DNA of 18,800 bases from the NCBI GenBank assembly GCA_964612855.1, contig CAZTDR010000053.1, positions 1 to 18,800 on the forward strand, in the 5' to 3' direction. Both the position numbers and the translations under genes were made by a program. The DNA comes from DATIJJ01 sp964612855. GTDB lineage: Bacteria; Pseudomonadota; Gammaproteobacteria; DSM-16500. Positions 9,223 through 15,734 of this stretch are shown here, one piece after another. The notes beneath the pieces are model-generated. The model was not told the origin of the DNA. It worked only from the letters and a program-made list of their open reading frames with translations, and ran no database searches. Each line of letters starts with the position of its first letter. Position 1 is the first letter of the stretch.

Positions 9223-9593
9223 TTAAATTCCTGCAATAAATAATCCAATCATAACAAAAAAACTAGCAATCCATACAAGTGACCTTAAGTTTGAGTGGTC
9301 TGTGATATAAAAAATAGCATAGAGGATACGCAGCACAATAAAAGTGCCACACAGCGTAAAAAGTAACATAAAATTAACTTGCAATTGATGCGTAATCATC
9401 ACAGCAGCTGCAAAAGGAGCAAATGCTTCAAACCATTTAAATGTGCCCAATAAGCACGTTTTCGCCATCCCTCTAAATTTTCCATAAAAGGACGCGGTGC
9501 TTTATTATCAAAATGAGAAACTGCCTTGGCTAAAACAATTAAACCATATGGTAAGAGAAACGTGATAAAAATACACCAATAATCAAATGTCAT
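9223..9593 (-). pseudogene. MAPEG-family integral membrane protein, split by one frameshift
   Basis: Reading from the ATG at 9593, the N-terminal frame (MTFDYWCIF..., LEGWRKRAYWAHLN) matches MAPEG-family proteins (membrane-associated proteins in eicosanoid and glutathione metabolism). The remainder continues in the next frame from FEAFAPFAAAV to a hydrophobic C-terminus ending at 9223. The two frames join if one T is restored in a short T run near 9430-9434 (GGTTTGAAG where GGTTTTGAAG would keep the frame). Restored length is about 123 aa with three or four membrane segments, normal for the short bacterial branch. Sequence either side of the break is well preserved, so the lesion is recent, a sequencing error, or a slippage site. 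The FadL-like gene follows within 25 bases. Confidence 0.8.
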
Positions 9594-9656
9594 GTGTGAT
9601 GTCTCATTCGTTATGCTCGTAGTATTATGGCATAAATATCTACGGCTTGTCGTCAT

Positions 9657-9814
9657 TCCCGAATGCTTTTATGGGTTTTGCGTAGGAACCTCCAAAAGTG
9701 CTTAATCTGAGTAGGTAGGAGTTGTTTCCTAACCTTATATTTTTCTATTGTTACGCTATTTTCAAAACTTTGAACGGTTTTCGCCTAAGGAAATACATGT
9801 CATCTTATTTGAAA
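9657..9814. other. Non-coding stretch with no recognised feature
   Basis: I see no plausible gene here. There are short imperfect inverted segments (for example AGGA...TCCT around 9718-9733) and A/T runs but no clear promoter, terminator or terminal repeat. It separates the MAPEG gene's upstream side from the decayed transposase to its right and is probably worn-out mobile-element DNA. Confidence 0.5.
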
Positions 9815-10074
9815 TGCTACAGCTAATGATGACTTCTTGACGCTTACATTTAAGCTACCAAACCGTGCATATTTGGGCGCAGCAATTTGGAGTAGAACTG
9901 GGGCTAAAGCTGCGTGAAAAGCGTTATGACCACTGTAAAAAAAATGGCATGTTGATTTTACCTACATCCGTGTTTAAGGACGATGGTGCTATTCTCGCCG
10001 CAAAAATTCTTAAAATAATTTCACAACTCAATTACGCAGCCAATCCAAATAAACTGCGGACGTATTTTGCTTAA
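9815..10074 (+). pseudogene. Decayed IS6-like DDE transposase fragment
   Basis: The stretch L-S-Y-Q-T-V-H-I-W followed by FGVELGLKLREKRYDHCK matches the middle of IS6-like transposases. If one A is restored to the A8 run near 9936-9944, the next frame reads KKKWHVDFTYIRV, a stop, then GRWCY. That is the W-H-V-D-x-T-Y-I-R-V-E-G-R-W-C-Y motif around the first catalytic Asp. Lesions visible: a TGA before LHLSYQ, the one-base deletion, a TAA where Glu is expected, and loss of nearly everything after the first Asp motif. It is a different subgroup from the IS6 copies at 12427, 16621 and 18616. No terminal repeats were found. Confidence 0.65.
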
Positions 10075-10191
10075 CTACATTTTTCCCAACATAACGCACT
10101 TGTCCTCTTTGTATCATGCGCATTGTTTGATTGTGTCGAAAATTTTAATTTTGTTTGCAAAAACTCGAGTTGCAACTTCCCTCAAACACAA

Positions 10192-10341
10192 CTATCCCGT
10201 TAATGCATAAAATTGTTCAAATGCCGTTGAATTTTTCGCATCAACATGCTGTCCTTTTTTTAGCATCCAATATCACTCAATTCCAGCAAGTGTTGCTTTT
10301 ACCGAGTGAAATGTCTTGAACCCCATTGATCTTAATATACG
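10192..10341 (-). pseudogene. 3' exon side of IS6-family transposase (C-terminal remnant downstream of the group II intron)
   Basis: Immediately after the intron the minus strand reads YIKING, the continuation of the first-Asp motif D-E-T/S-Y-I-K. It then jumps at a GGGG run into the C-terminal region GFKTFHSVKATLAGIE, an in-frame TGA, WMLKKGQHVDAKN, and FEQFYALTG with a TAG at 10192-10194. About a hundred codons containing the second and third catalytic residues are missing. A poor match to the IS6 end (TTGTGTCGAAAATTTT) occurs near 10132-10148 and may be the worn right terminus. The N-terminal half lies on the other side of the intron at 12149-12427. Confidence 0.68.
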
Positions 10342-10379
10342 GGTAAGTCAGCGCCAAGACCCTCCCTCGACGCTGCTCG

Positions 10380-10416
10380 CAAAACCGGACGTGACACTCT
10401 CATGTCATCCGGCTTC
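10380..10416 (-). ncRNA. Group II intron domain V hairpin
   Basis: The minus strand reads AAGCCGGATGACA, then a purine-rich loop, then TGTCACGTCCGGTTTTG. This is the short, highly conserved catalytic hairpin of group II introns (A-G-C triad at the base, R-rich tetraloop, C-G-G-T-T on the return arm). The stem is intact, so the ribozyme core could still function although the encoded protein cannot. Confidence 0.82.
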
Positions 10417-10418
10417 CA

Positions 10419-11645
10419 TTATCCAGCCCAGGGGAAAAATCCCGTTTTACAATGAGGAAACAAATTGCATTTAGTTTTAGCTATATTCCTCAGCCACTTA
10501 ATTGCTCTTGTTTTGTGTCCGCGGAACCGCTTATATTTGTGCATTGCCCACCGCACTATAGAATGCTTCCAAATATTACTCATGATGCTTTTATAAAATC
10601 GACCATAGTAAGCAGACCAACCTCTAAGAACAGAAACAAACATACGTGATATATCTTCTATTGATTTATCACTCTTAAGCTGGATTTTCCATCTTCGTAT
10701 CGTTTGTTTCATTGCTTTCTGTGCTGTTCTACTCGCTCCTGGTAGGAAATTTAAGAAGCGTCGCCCATATTTATCATTCGATGATCTTGGTCGAAATGTA
10801 TATTCTAAGAAATTGAAGCTCACATTACTGTATTTCTGTTTCCTATTAATGTCCTGACAATAAAATATCTTGGTCTATCTGGATGTAAACTTAACTCACA
10901 TTCGACAAATCTTCTTTCCAGCCGTTTCATGGTATTGATTGCTTCGTTATAAGTCTCGCAGTGAAGAAGTCCATCATCTGCATATCTACAGAATGGAACA
11001 TTCGGAATATTCTTCACCATCCATTTATCAAAAACATAGTGCATAAATAAATTCATCAATAAGGGTGAAATTACCCCTCCCTGGGAAATTCCTTTGGTTC
11101 TCGGGACGAGCTTTCCATCGGGAGTATAAAGTGGCGCTTTGAGCCATCGCTCTGTATAAAGAAGAACCTATTTATTTTTGGTATGTTTTTGTAAGCTCTT
11201 ATTTAACAACGCATGCGATATGCTGTCAAAACAGTTGCGGATATCAAATTCGATTCCCCACGCATATTGCCAGCATCGTTTACGTGTTATTCCAATCGCA
11301 TCATGAGCAGATTTGTTAGGTCTATAGCCATAAGAGTTTTCATGAAAGTGTGGTTCAAGTTTTTTTTCCAGAACCATTTTAATTGCTGTCTGGGCTATCC
11401 GATCCGAAACGCTAGGAATACCTAATGTTCTTGTGCCTCCTGATTTATTTGGAATTGGAACAGCTTTTACAGGCGGCGGAAAATAACTCCCTGATGACAT
11501 CCTGTTCCAAATTTTATATAAATTCCTATTCCGATTTTCATCAAACTGATGCAGTGATTGATTATCAATCCCCATTCATTTTTGCTTTTTGATAGGCTTC
11601 CCATACAAGCATTTTTGGAATAACAAAGGGTTTTGTTGGTTTCAT
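10419..11645 (-). pseudogene. ltrA: Group II intron reverse transcriptase/maturase, inactivated by at least three lesions
   Basis: From ATG 11645 the frame opens MKPTKPFVIPKMLVWEAYQK and breaks near 11570-11580, where a small frame-shifting deletion has removed the G-A-A-type residues before GIDNQS. The second segment holds the RT core (FDIRNCFDSI) and stops at a TAG at 11168-11170. The family has Trp there (K-W-V-L-L-Y), so this is TGG to TAG. The same frame continues through GISQGGVISPLL and the YADD active site (CRYADDGLL). A single-base loss near 10875 (GATAGACC where GATAAGACC keeps the frame) shifts the rest, and FNFLEYTFRPR plus the thumb/maturase X domain continue in another frame to 10419. 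No HNH endonuclease domain is present. Restored length is about 410 aa, normal for endonuclease-minus types. Confidence 0.88.
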
Positions 11646-12148
11646 TAATTCATCCCATTTCTGGTTGGTTGAATGTTACCAACTAGATAACGCCATTGCT
11701 TTGCCCAGCGCCCATTACAACACTGCATTGCTACTACCAATGGCTCGTCTCTGTGCTTCGCATTGGTACTCTTGCTCTGAGTAAATTCTACCTTGAGCTT
11801 CTCCCTTTACATCGAAACGACAGGTTCCTGCAGTTTCACATAAAAGCCTGAACTAAAATCACGCCATCTCTATGCCGGGTACCACTTACCCAGTAACAGG
11901 TTGCCGGTAAACTTTTCTTGGGCTAACGAGACTTCCCAATTTTGATACCATCTCGATTTTCGACACGTTAATGATGATTCACTTGTGTTCGCCTTTTTAG
12001 TTCATACCTGATACATCGTTGTACCTTTTCCATAACGCTCACTACAGTGACTCTTTATCAATGCAGCTTATGGTGGTTTGATACCTCCTTCTGTAAAGCG
12101 ATATCAAAGAGCCTTCCTTCATCTCTTATGCAGCTTGCTGCAGCACAC

Positions 12149-12427
12149 TTTCATCAAGCTTCCATGAATCGCATGTGTTTTTTAAATAAGGCTTCGTTCG
12201 TTTACTGATTTCAGGCGCGTACTCTTGAACCCAGCGAAAATAGTAGACCGATCAAGCACAAAACCTCGCTCTGCTGCAATCTCTTTTAAGTCACGATAGG
12301 ACAAGGCATAACGTGAATACCATGTTACTAGCCAAAGAATCGCTTCTCCTGCAGCATGCTTCCATTTAAATGGTTTTGATTGTCTTTTTATTTTATTAGC
12401 ATGCGCCTTAAGTACAACAAGCCGCAA
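12149..12427 (-). pseudogene. 5' exon side of IS6-family transposase (N-terminal remnant upstream of the group II intron)
   Basis: The minus strand encodes FKWKHAAGEAILWLVTWY, then SRYALSYRDLKEIAAERGF, the standard N-terminus of IS6-family transposases with a helix-turn-helix region. After DRST a one-base loss shifts the frame; the correct continuation is FRWVQEYAPEISKRTKPYLK, then NTCDSWKLDE, where the intron begins. The split point is the codon next to the first catalytic Asp. No clean IS6 terminal repeat is visible upstream of the coding start, so the left end of this element seems to be lost. Confidence 0.78.
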
Positions 12428-12495
12428 AGATTAGCAGAAAGCATTTTTTTACAACATATATGGTCCCTACCGTATTATCATCAAATCTAACAACT

Positions 12496-12543
12496 TGATA
12501 ATAATGTATAATTCACCAATAAGTGTGATAATTATTATTATCA
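12496..12543. repeat. 10-bp inverted repeat upstream of the DUF1016 promoter
   Basis: TGATAATAAT (12496-12505) and ATTATTATCA (12534-12543) are exact reverse complements separated by 28 bases. The right arm ends four bases before the -35 hexamer of the predicted promoter. It could be a looped operator pair, or an AT-rich hairpin ending upstream transcription. Confidence 0.5.
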
Positions 12544-12547
12544 GTTC

Positions 12548-12575
12548 TTGACTATGCTTAATTTAAGAGTAAAAT
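12548..12575 (+). promoter_or_regulatory. Predicted sigma-70 promoter for the DUF1016-integrase operon
   Basis: TTGACT (12548-12553), a 16-bp spacer, then TAAAAT (12570-12575): each hexamer differs from consensus at one position. It drives the plus strand toward the GTG start at 12651. This is the clearest promoter in the window. Confidence 0.65.
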
Positions 12576-12590
12576 ATGTCTTAATTTAAG
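12557..12590. promoter_or_regulatory. Two copies of the 11-bp palindrome CTTAATTTAAG, 23 bp apart, overlapping the promoter
   Basis: CTTAATTTAAG occurs at 12557-12567 (inside the promoter spacer) and 12580-12590 (just after the -10). Each is a perfect odd palindrome, and each is followed by TAAAAT within two bases. Two matching palindromes about two helical turns apart across a promoter are a typical repressor layout; the second unit could also be a duplicated -10 region. The binding protein is unknown. Confidence 0.5.
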
Positions 12591-12607
12591 TAAAATCAAT
12601 AAGTTGA

Positions 12608-12634
12608 AATTGTTGTGACAGCGTCACAACAATT
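12608..12634. repeat. 27-bp palindrome, copy 1 (leader of the DUF1016 gene)
   Basis: Arms AATTGTTGTGAC (12608-12619) and GTCACAACAATT (12623-12634) are perfect reverse complements around the centre AGC. It ends just before the ribosome site AAGGA (12639-12643). The same arms recur inside the gene at 12938-12964 with centre ACT, exactly 330 bases later. It may be an operator, an RNA hairpin controlling translation, or a recombination site. Confidence 0.8.
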
Positions 12635-12650
12635 CAATTAAGGATAAAAT

Positions 12651-13706
12651 GTGGGCAAAAAATTAGTATTAAATTCCAGCCTCCTGAAAGATGTAAAGCA
12701 ACTTATTGAAACCGCACGAACACAAGTGGCTCGATATGCTAATGCCGCATCTGTGATGCTATATTGGCAAATTGGCCATCGCATTAATCAAGATATCCTC
12801 AATAATGAAAGAGCTGAGTATGGAAAAAATGTAATAGCCCACTTATCTCAACAACTTAAGCATGGATATGGAAGCGGATTTGATAGATATAATATCTCCC
12901 GAATGGTACGTTTTGCGAAACTTTATTCCGAGCCTCAAATTGTTGTGACACTGTCACAACAATTGAGCTGGTCACATTTTATAAAATTGATGGTTATTGA
13001 GGATCAGTTAAAACGCGATTTTTATACTGAAATGTGCAAGCTACAAGGTTGGGATGTCCGAGGGTTAAGAGCAAAAATTGATGGCATGTTGTATGAGCGT
13101 ACTGCAATAGCAAAACAACCGGAATCAACCATTCAAGCAGAAATTAAAAAATTAAAACAGGGAGATTTATCAAATCCTGATTTATATTTACAAGACCCAT
13201 GTGTTTTAAATCTATTATACCCTCACCAAATTACCTCAGAAAAAGAATTTGAATTCGCTATCTTGAATGATTTACAAATGTTTATTCAAGATATGGGTAG
13301 TGATTTTTGTTTTTTAGCCAAACAAAAAAGAATGAGTACAGAAAAAAATGATCGATTTTTAGATTTACTTTTTTTCCATAGAGGAATGCGTAGATTAATT
13401 GCCATTGAATTGAAATTTACTGCTTTTGAACCTGAACATGCAGGACAAATGGAATGGTATTTAAAATGGCTAGATAAACATGAAAGAAGACCTGGAGAAG
13501 AAAAACCTCTAGGAATTATTATTTGTTCTGACAAGGATCAAGAAGATATAGAGCTAATGGAGCTAGGAAAAAATGGTATTCATGTTACTCAATATTTGAC
13601 AGAACTACCGCCTAAAGAAATTTTAGAACAACGTCTTAAAAAGATGATAGAAATTGCGCGTGAAAAATATGAAAGATTAAAATTAATATCTAAAGATGAA
13701 GAATAA
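12651..13706 (+). CDS. DUF1016 (YhcG-like) PD-(D/E)xK nuclease-superfamily protein
   Basis: 351 aa from GTG at 12651; the ATG two bases earlier hits a stop at once, and AAGGA lies seven bases upstream. The N-terminal DUF1016_N domain (about 8-165) contains YWQIGHRI and the family motif LSQQLSWSHF. The C-terminal half is a PD-(D/E)xK nuclease fold with a core of DLLFFHRG, then LIAIELKF (the E-L-K of the active site), then GQMEWYLKWLDK and LGIIICSDKD. Length is normal for the family and nothing is broken. Members are linked to mobile DNA and defence or DNA-repair loci, but the biochemical role is not firmly known. The stop codon overlaps the start of the tyrosine recombinase by 11 bases, so the two are co-translated. 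The family motif itself lies on the second copy of a 27-bp palindrome. Confidence 0.9.
   Translation: MGKKLVLNSSLLKDVKQLIETARTQVARYANAASVMLYWQIGHRINQDILNNERAEYGKNVIAHLSQQLKHGYGSGFDRYNISRMVRFAKLYSEPQIVVTLSQQLSWSHFIKLMVIEDQLKRDFYTEMCKLQGWDVRGLRAKIDGMLYERTAIAKQPESTIQAEIKKLKQGDLSNPDLYLQDPCVLNLLYPHQITSEKEFEFAILNDLQMFIQDMGSDFCFLAKQKRMSTEKNDRFLDLLFFHRGMRRLIAIELKFTAFEPEHAGQMEWYLKWLDKHERRPGEEKPLGIIICSDKDQEDIELMELGKNGIHVTQYLTELPPKEILEQRLKKMIEIAREKYERLKLISKDEE
12938..12964. repeat. 27-bp palindrome, copy 2 (inside the DUF1016 coding region)
   Basis: Both 12-bp arms are identical to copy 1 (12608-12634); only the 3-bp centre differs (ACT instead of AGC). Within the gene it encodes IVVTLSQQL, part of the conserved DUF1016 motif, so it is not a foreign in-frame insertion. 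Confidence 0.85.
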
Positions 13707-14922
13707 AATGCCTTCCAATACGGCACAGCCAACGCCTCTATTTGACACTCTGGAAAATATTGATCGCATTTTTCCCAAAGAATTAAACATTATTCAATTG
13801 GAAGAATATAAGCAAGGGCTATTCTTTTTAAAATCATACAATGGTAGTTCAGCAACTTTTAATGCTTACCGAAGAGAAGTGGAAAGGTTATTGCATTGGG
13901 CATGGTTTATTGTAGAAAAATCTATTAAGGCTTTGCGACGGTCAGATATAGAAGAATATATAAAATTCTGTCAATCTCCTCCTCTATCATGGATAGGAAT
14001 TAAAAAAGCGCCTCGGTTTATTGAACAAAACGGCATGCGTATACCTAATTCGGAATGGCGGCCATTCGTCGCAACAATTTCAAAATCTGCTTTTCGATCA
14101 GGAAAAAGAGCAGACGTATCTGATTATGAGATTTCATCCTCGGCTTTAAAAGATATGTTTGCAATATTAAGCAGTTTTTTTAATTTTATGATTGAAGAAG
14201 AATATACCGAAATTAATCCCATTTTAAATCTGCGACAAAAAAGCAAATATATCCGAAAATTTCACGGAAAACAAAAAATACGGCGATTATCGGAATTACA
14301 ATGGCATTATGTTATTGAAACGGCTGAAATCATGGCTAATGAAAACGTTAATGATAATCGCACACTCTTTATAATGACCGCATTATACGGTATGTATTTA
14401 CGCATTTCAGAGCTAGCTGCAAGTGAAAGGTGGACACCGACTATGTCAGATTTTTATCGTGATTATGACGGATTGTGGTGGTTCAAAACTGTAGGTAAAG
14501 GTAATAAAGAGCGCCAAATTTCTGTTAGTGACGCGATGCTTGAAGCGCTGAGAAAATATAGAAAATCCTTACATATGACTCCCTTACCTTCTCCTTCCGA
14601 CAAAACTCCGTTATTGCCAAAATCCAAAGGCAACGGAGCTATCTCAAATATAACTTATATCAGAAAAATCGTTCAATGTTGTTTTGATAAAGCCATTATT
14701 CGGTTACAAGAGCATGGCTTCACCGAAGATGCTCACATATTGCTTGAAGCAACAGCACATTGGCTACGTCATACAGGAATTTCTGATGATGTAAAAATTA
14801 GACCACGAGAGCATGTTCGTGATGATGCTGGCCATAGTTCTAGCGCGATTACTGATAAATACATAGACATCGAATTAAGAGAGCGACATGCTTCCGCAAA
14901 AAAGAAATCCATTAAGATTTAA
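13696..14922 (+). CDS. Tyrosine recombinase (phage-type integrase), apparently intact
   Basis: 408 aa from ATG 13696 (404 aa if the ATG at 13708 is used). The N-terminal part (about 15-190) is a SAM-like core-binding domain. The catalytic domain has the full set R236 (MYLRISELAA), Lys in VGKGNKER, H355-x-x-R358 (HWLRHTG), H380 (DAGHSS) and nucleophile Y389 (DKYID). All five classes of catalytic residue are present and the frame is clean, in contrast with the decayed transposons around it. It overlaps the DUF1016 gene and should be read from the same transcript. Its natural substrate is unknown; no obvious att direct repeats were found at the module edges, and the 27-bp palindromes are the best candidate sites. 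Confidence 0.9.
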   Translation: MKNKMPSNTAQPTPLFDTLENIDRIFPKELNIIQLEEYKQGLFFLKSYNGSSATFNAYRREVERLLHWAWFIVEKSIKALRRSDIEEYIKFCQSPPLSWIGIKKAPRFIEQNGMRIPNSEWRPFVATISKSAFRSGKRADVSDYEISSSALKDMFAILSSFFNFMIEEEYTEINPILNLRQKSKYIRKFHGKQKIRRLSELQWHYVIETAEIMANENVNDNRTLFIMTALYGMYLRISELAASERWTPTMSDFYRDYDGLWWFKTVGKGNKERQISVSDAMLEALRKYRKSLHMTPLPSPSDKTPLLPKSKGNGAISNITYIRKIVQCCFDKAIIRLQEHGFTEDAHILLEATAHWLRHTGISDDVKIRPREHVRDDAGHSSSAITDKYIDIELRERHASAKKKSIKI

Positions 14923-14983
14923 TTATATAGATTTTTACTGATATAAATATTACTGAAACTTATAAAGTTGAGGAAGCGTGGGT

Positions 14984-15318
14984 TTAATTATGCGCTATTT
15001 TCGTATAAATTTTTGTTTTATATACGTTCACTTGATCGGATAGGGAGTGCGCATGTGCTAATGCAATATCAGCCAGCTTTCTTGATTCATCAAATTGATC
15101 ACTAAGATATGCTGCTTCAGCTGCGTGCGTATAAAGATTTAAGGTTAAATCATATTGGGCTTCCCATGCATTGCTAGGTAAGAGCTTTAAGCCAAAATTA
15201 AAATAATTTAAAGCGATGGGATAAGCAGCAGAGGCCGCTACTTTTTTTCCTGCATGCAAATTCAAATGGGCAATTTTAGTTTTTTCTGCTTCATTGTGAA
15301 TTAAGTCAATTCCTAAGT
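14984..15318 (-). pseudogene. Duplicated internal fragment of the pseudokinase/AAA gene
   Basis: The minus strand reads LGIDLIHNEAEKTKIAH, then LNLHAGKKVAASAAYPIAL, and on to KTKIYTKIAHN and a TAA at 14984. It aligns with the TPR-like region of the 1755-aa protein (LNLRAGKK... to KIYTEIARN, about residues 740-850 there). Its first 55 bases (15264-15318) are identical to bases 1-55 of the window, where the second kinase gene leaves the window. It is therefore a copy of that gene's continuation, in the same orientation. Both ends are abrupt: at 15318 it abuts an unrelated plus-strand frame, and at about 14990 homology stops just before the NAPAK segment. No start signal supports expression. Confidence 0.85.
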
Positions 15319-15657
15319 AACACGTATCCCGGCTTAACCCGTTATAAAGAAAAACTGGCTGAACAAAAAAATATAAACGGTTCAGACCATCCTTTTCTTT
15401 CTGATATTAGAGCGCATGTAAGTCATTTAAAATCCCCGCATGATCCGTTGGTGGCTTTGGGCGCTCTTTGTTATATTTATCGTAGTATGTGTAAACCACC
15501 TGTTGCTATAGGTAATCATCATTCCATAGGAACAATACCTTGCTCGTTTTTTTCTAATCCCTCCGATAGGAAAAAAATAGATACTTTTTTTACGGAACAA
15601 ATCCAAGCCTATTTGAGTAAGACAGAAGGCAATGCCGGCCGTAAAAATAAACCCTAA
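15319..15657 (+). pseudogene. C-terminal remnant of an unknown protein, 5' end lost at the duplication junction
   Basis: The frame is open without a start from the junction at 15319 (NTYPGLTRYKEKLAEQ...) through an ORF segment (MVALGALCYIYRSM) to TAA at 15655-15657, about 112 codons. I do not recognise the family. The residue mix (basic, with Cys and aromatic residues and a Lys/Asn-rich tail) gives no domain call. The frame is continuous right up to the breakpoint, so the upstream part was probably removed when the kinase-gene fragment arrived. The next gene starts 77 bases downstream. Confidence 0.55.
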
Positions 15658-15671
15658 ATAAGAGACAAACG

Positions 15672-15701
15672 TTGCTTTATAAATTATAAAGAAAGTAAAA
15701 T
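15672..15701 (+). promoter_or_regulatory. Predicted promoter with a 17-bp palindrome in the spacer
   Basis: TTGCTT (15672-15677), an 18-bp spacer, then TAAAAT (15696-15701). Arms CTTTATAA (15675-15682) and TTATAAAG (15684-15691) form a perfect palindrome around one central A, lying between the two hexamers where a repressor would block polymerase. Confidence 0.45.
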
Positions 15702-15734
15702 GTCCCCTTAAATAAATAATTAAACGAGGTAGTT

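Larger units (their letters stand above)
10342..12148 (-). mobile_element. Group II intron inserted in an IS6-family transposase gene
   Basis: The 3' end is marked by a domain V hairpin at about 10380-10416 (minus strand AAGCCGGATGACA, loop, TGTCACGTCCGGTTTTG) followed by a domain VI-like stem. The 5' end is near 12146-12148, where the minus strand reads GTGTGCTGCAGC, matching the GUGYG start consensus. Between 11646 and 12146 are sequences typical of domain I-III (for example AAGGGAGAAGCTCAAGG and GAGTACCAATGCGAAGCAC), and the intron-encoded reverse transcriptase follows. Joining the flanks restores D-E-T-Y-I-K (or D-E-S-Y-I-K), the IS6 transposase motif with its first catalytic Asp, which fixes both ends to within about three bases. 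The encoded protein is broken, so retromobility would need a maturase supplied in trans. Confidence 0.85.

Noticed and set aside
9198..9248. Upstream ATG (9248) as the start of the FadL-like gene
   Set aside because: AAGGAGGG sits just before the GTG at 9197, and the signal peptide begins there; the upstream ATG has no ribosome site.
9651..9661. GTCATTCCCG as part of a widespread GTCATTCCCG-type intergenic repeat
   Set aside because: Only one half-arm is present, with no matching return arm nearby.
10452..11425. Plus-strand frames opposite the intron reverse transcriptase
   Set aside because: The minus strand carries RT motifs (FDIRNCFDSI, YADD, FNFLEYTFRPR); the plus-strand frames do not match anything.
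12608..12634. The palindrome as a CRP (cAMP receptor) site, tempting because a cyclase is nearby
   Set aside because: It has TGTGA and TCACA but separated by 5 bases, whereas CRP sites need 6; the inner copy has the same 5-base gap.
12608..12964. A CRISPR array, integron attC site or short palindromic mobile element at the repeated palindrome
   Set aside because: Only two copies with unrelated intervening sequence, no cas genes or attC-type core, and the inner copy is native conserved coding sequence.
12651..14922. The DUF1016-integrase pair as a toxin-antitoxin system
   Set aside because: Neither product is a small toxin or antitoxin; domain content is a nuclease-superfamily protein and a full tyrosine recombinase.
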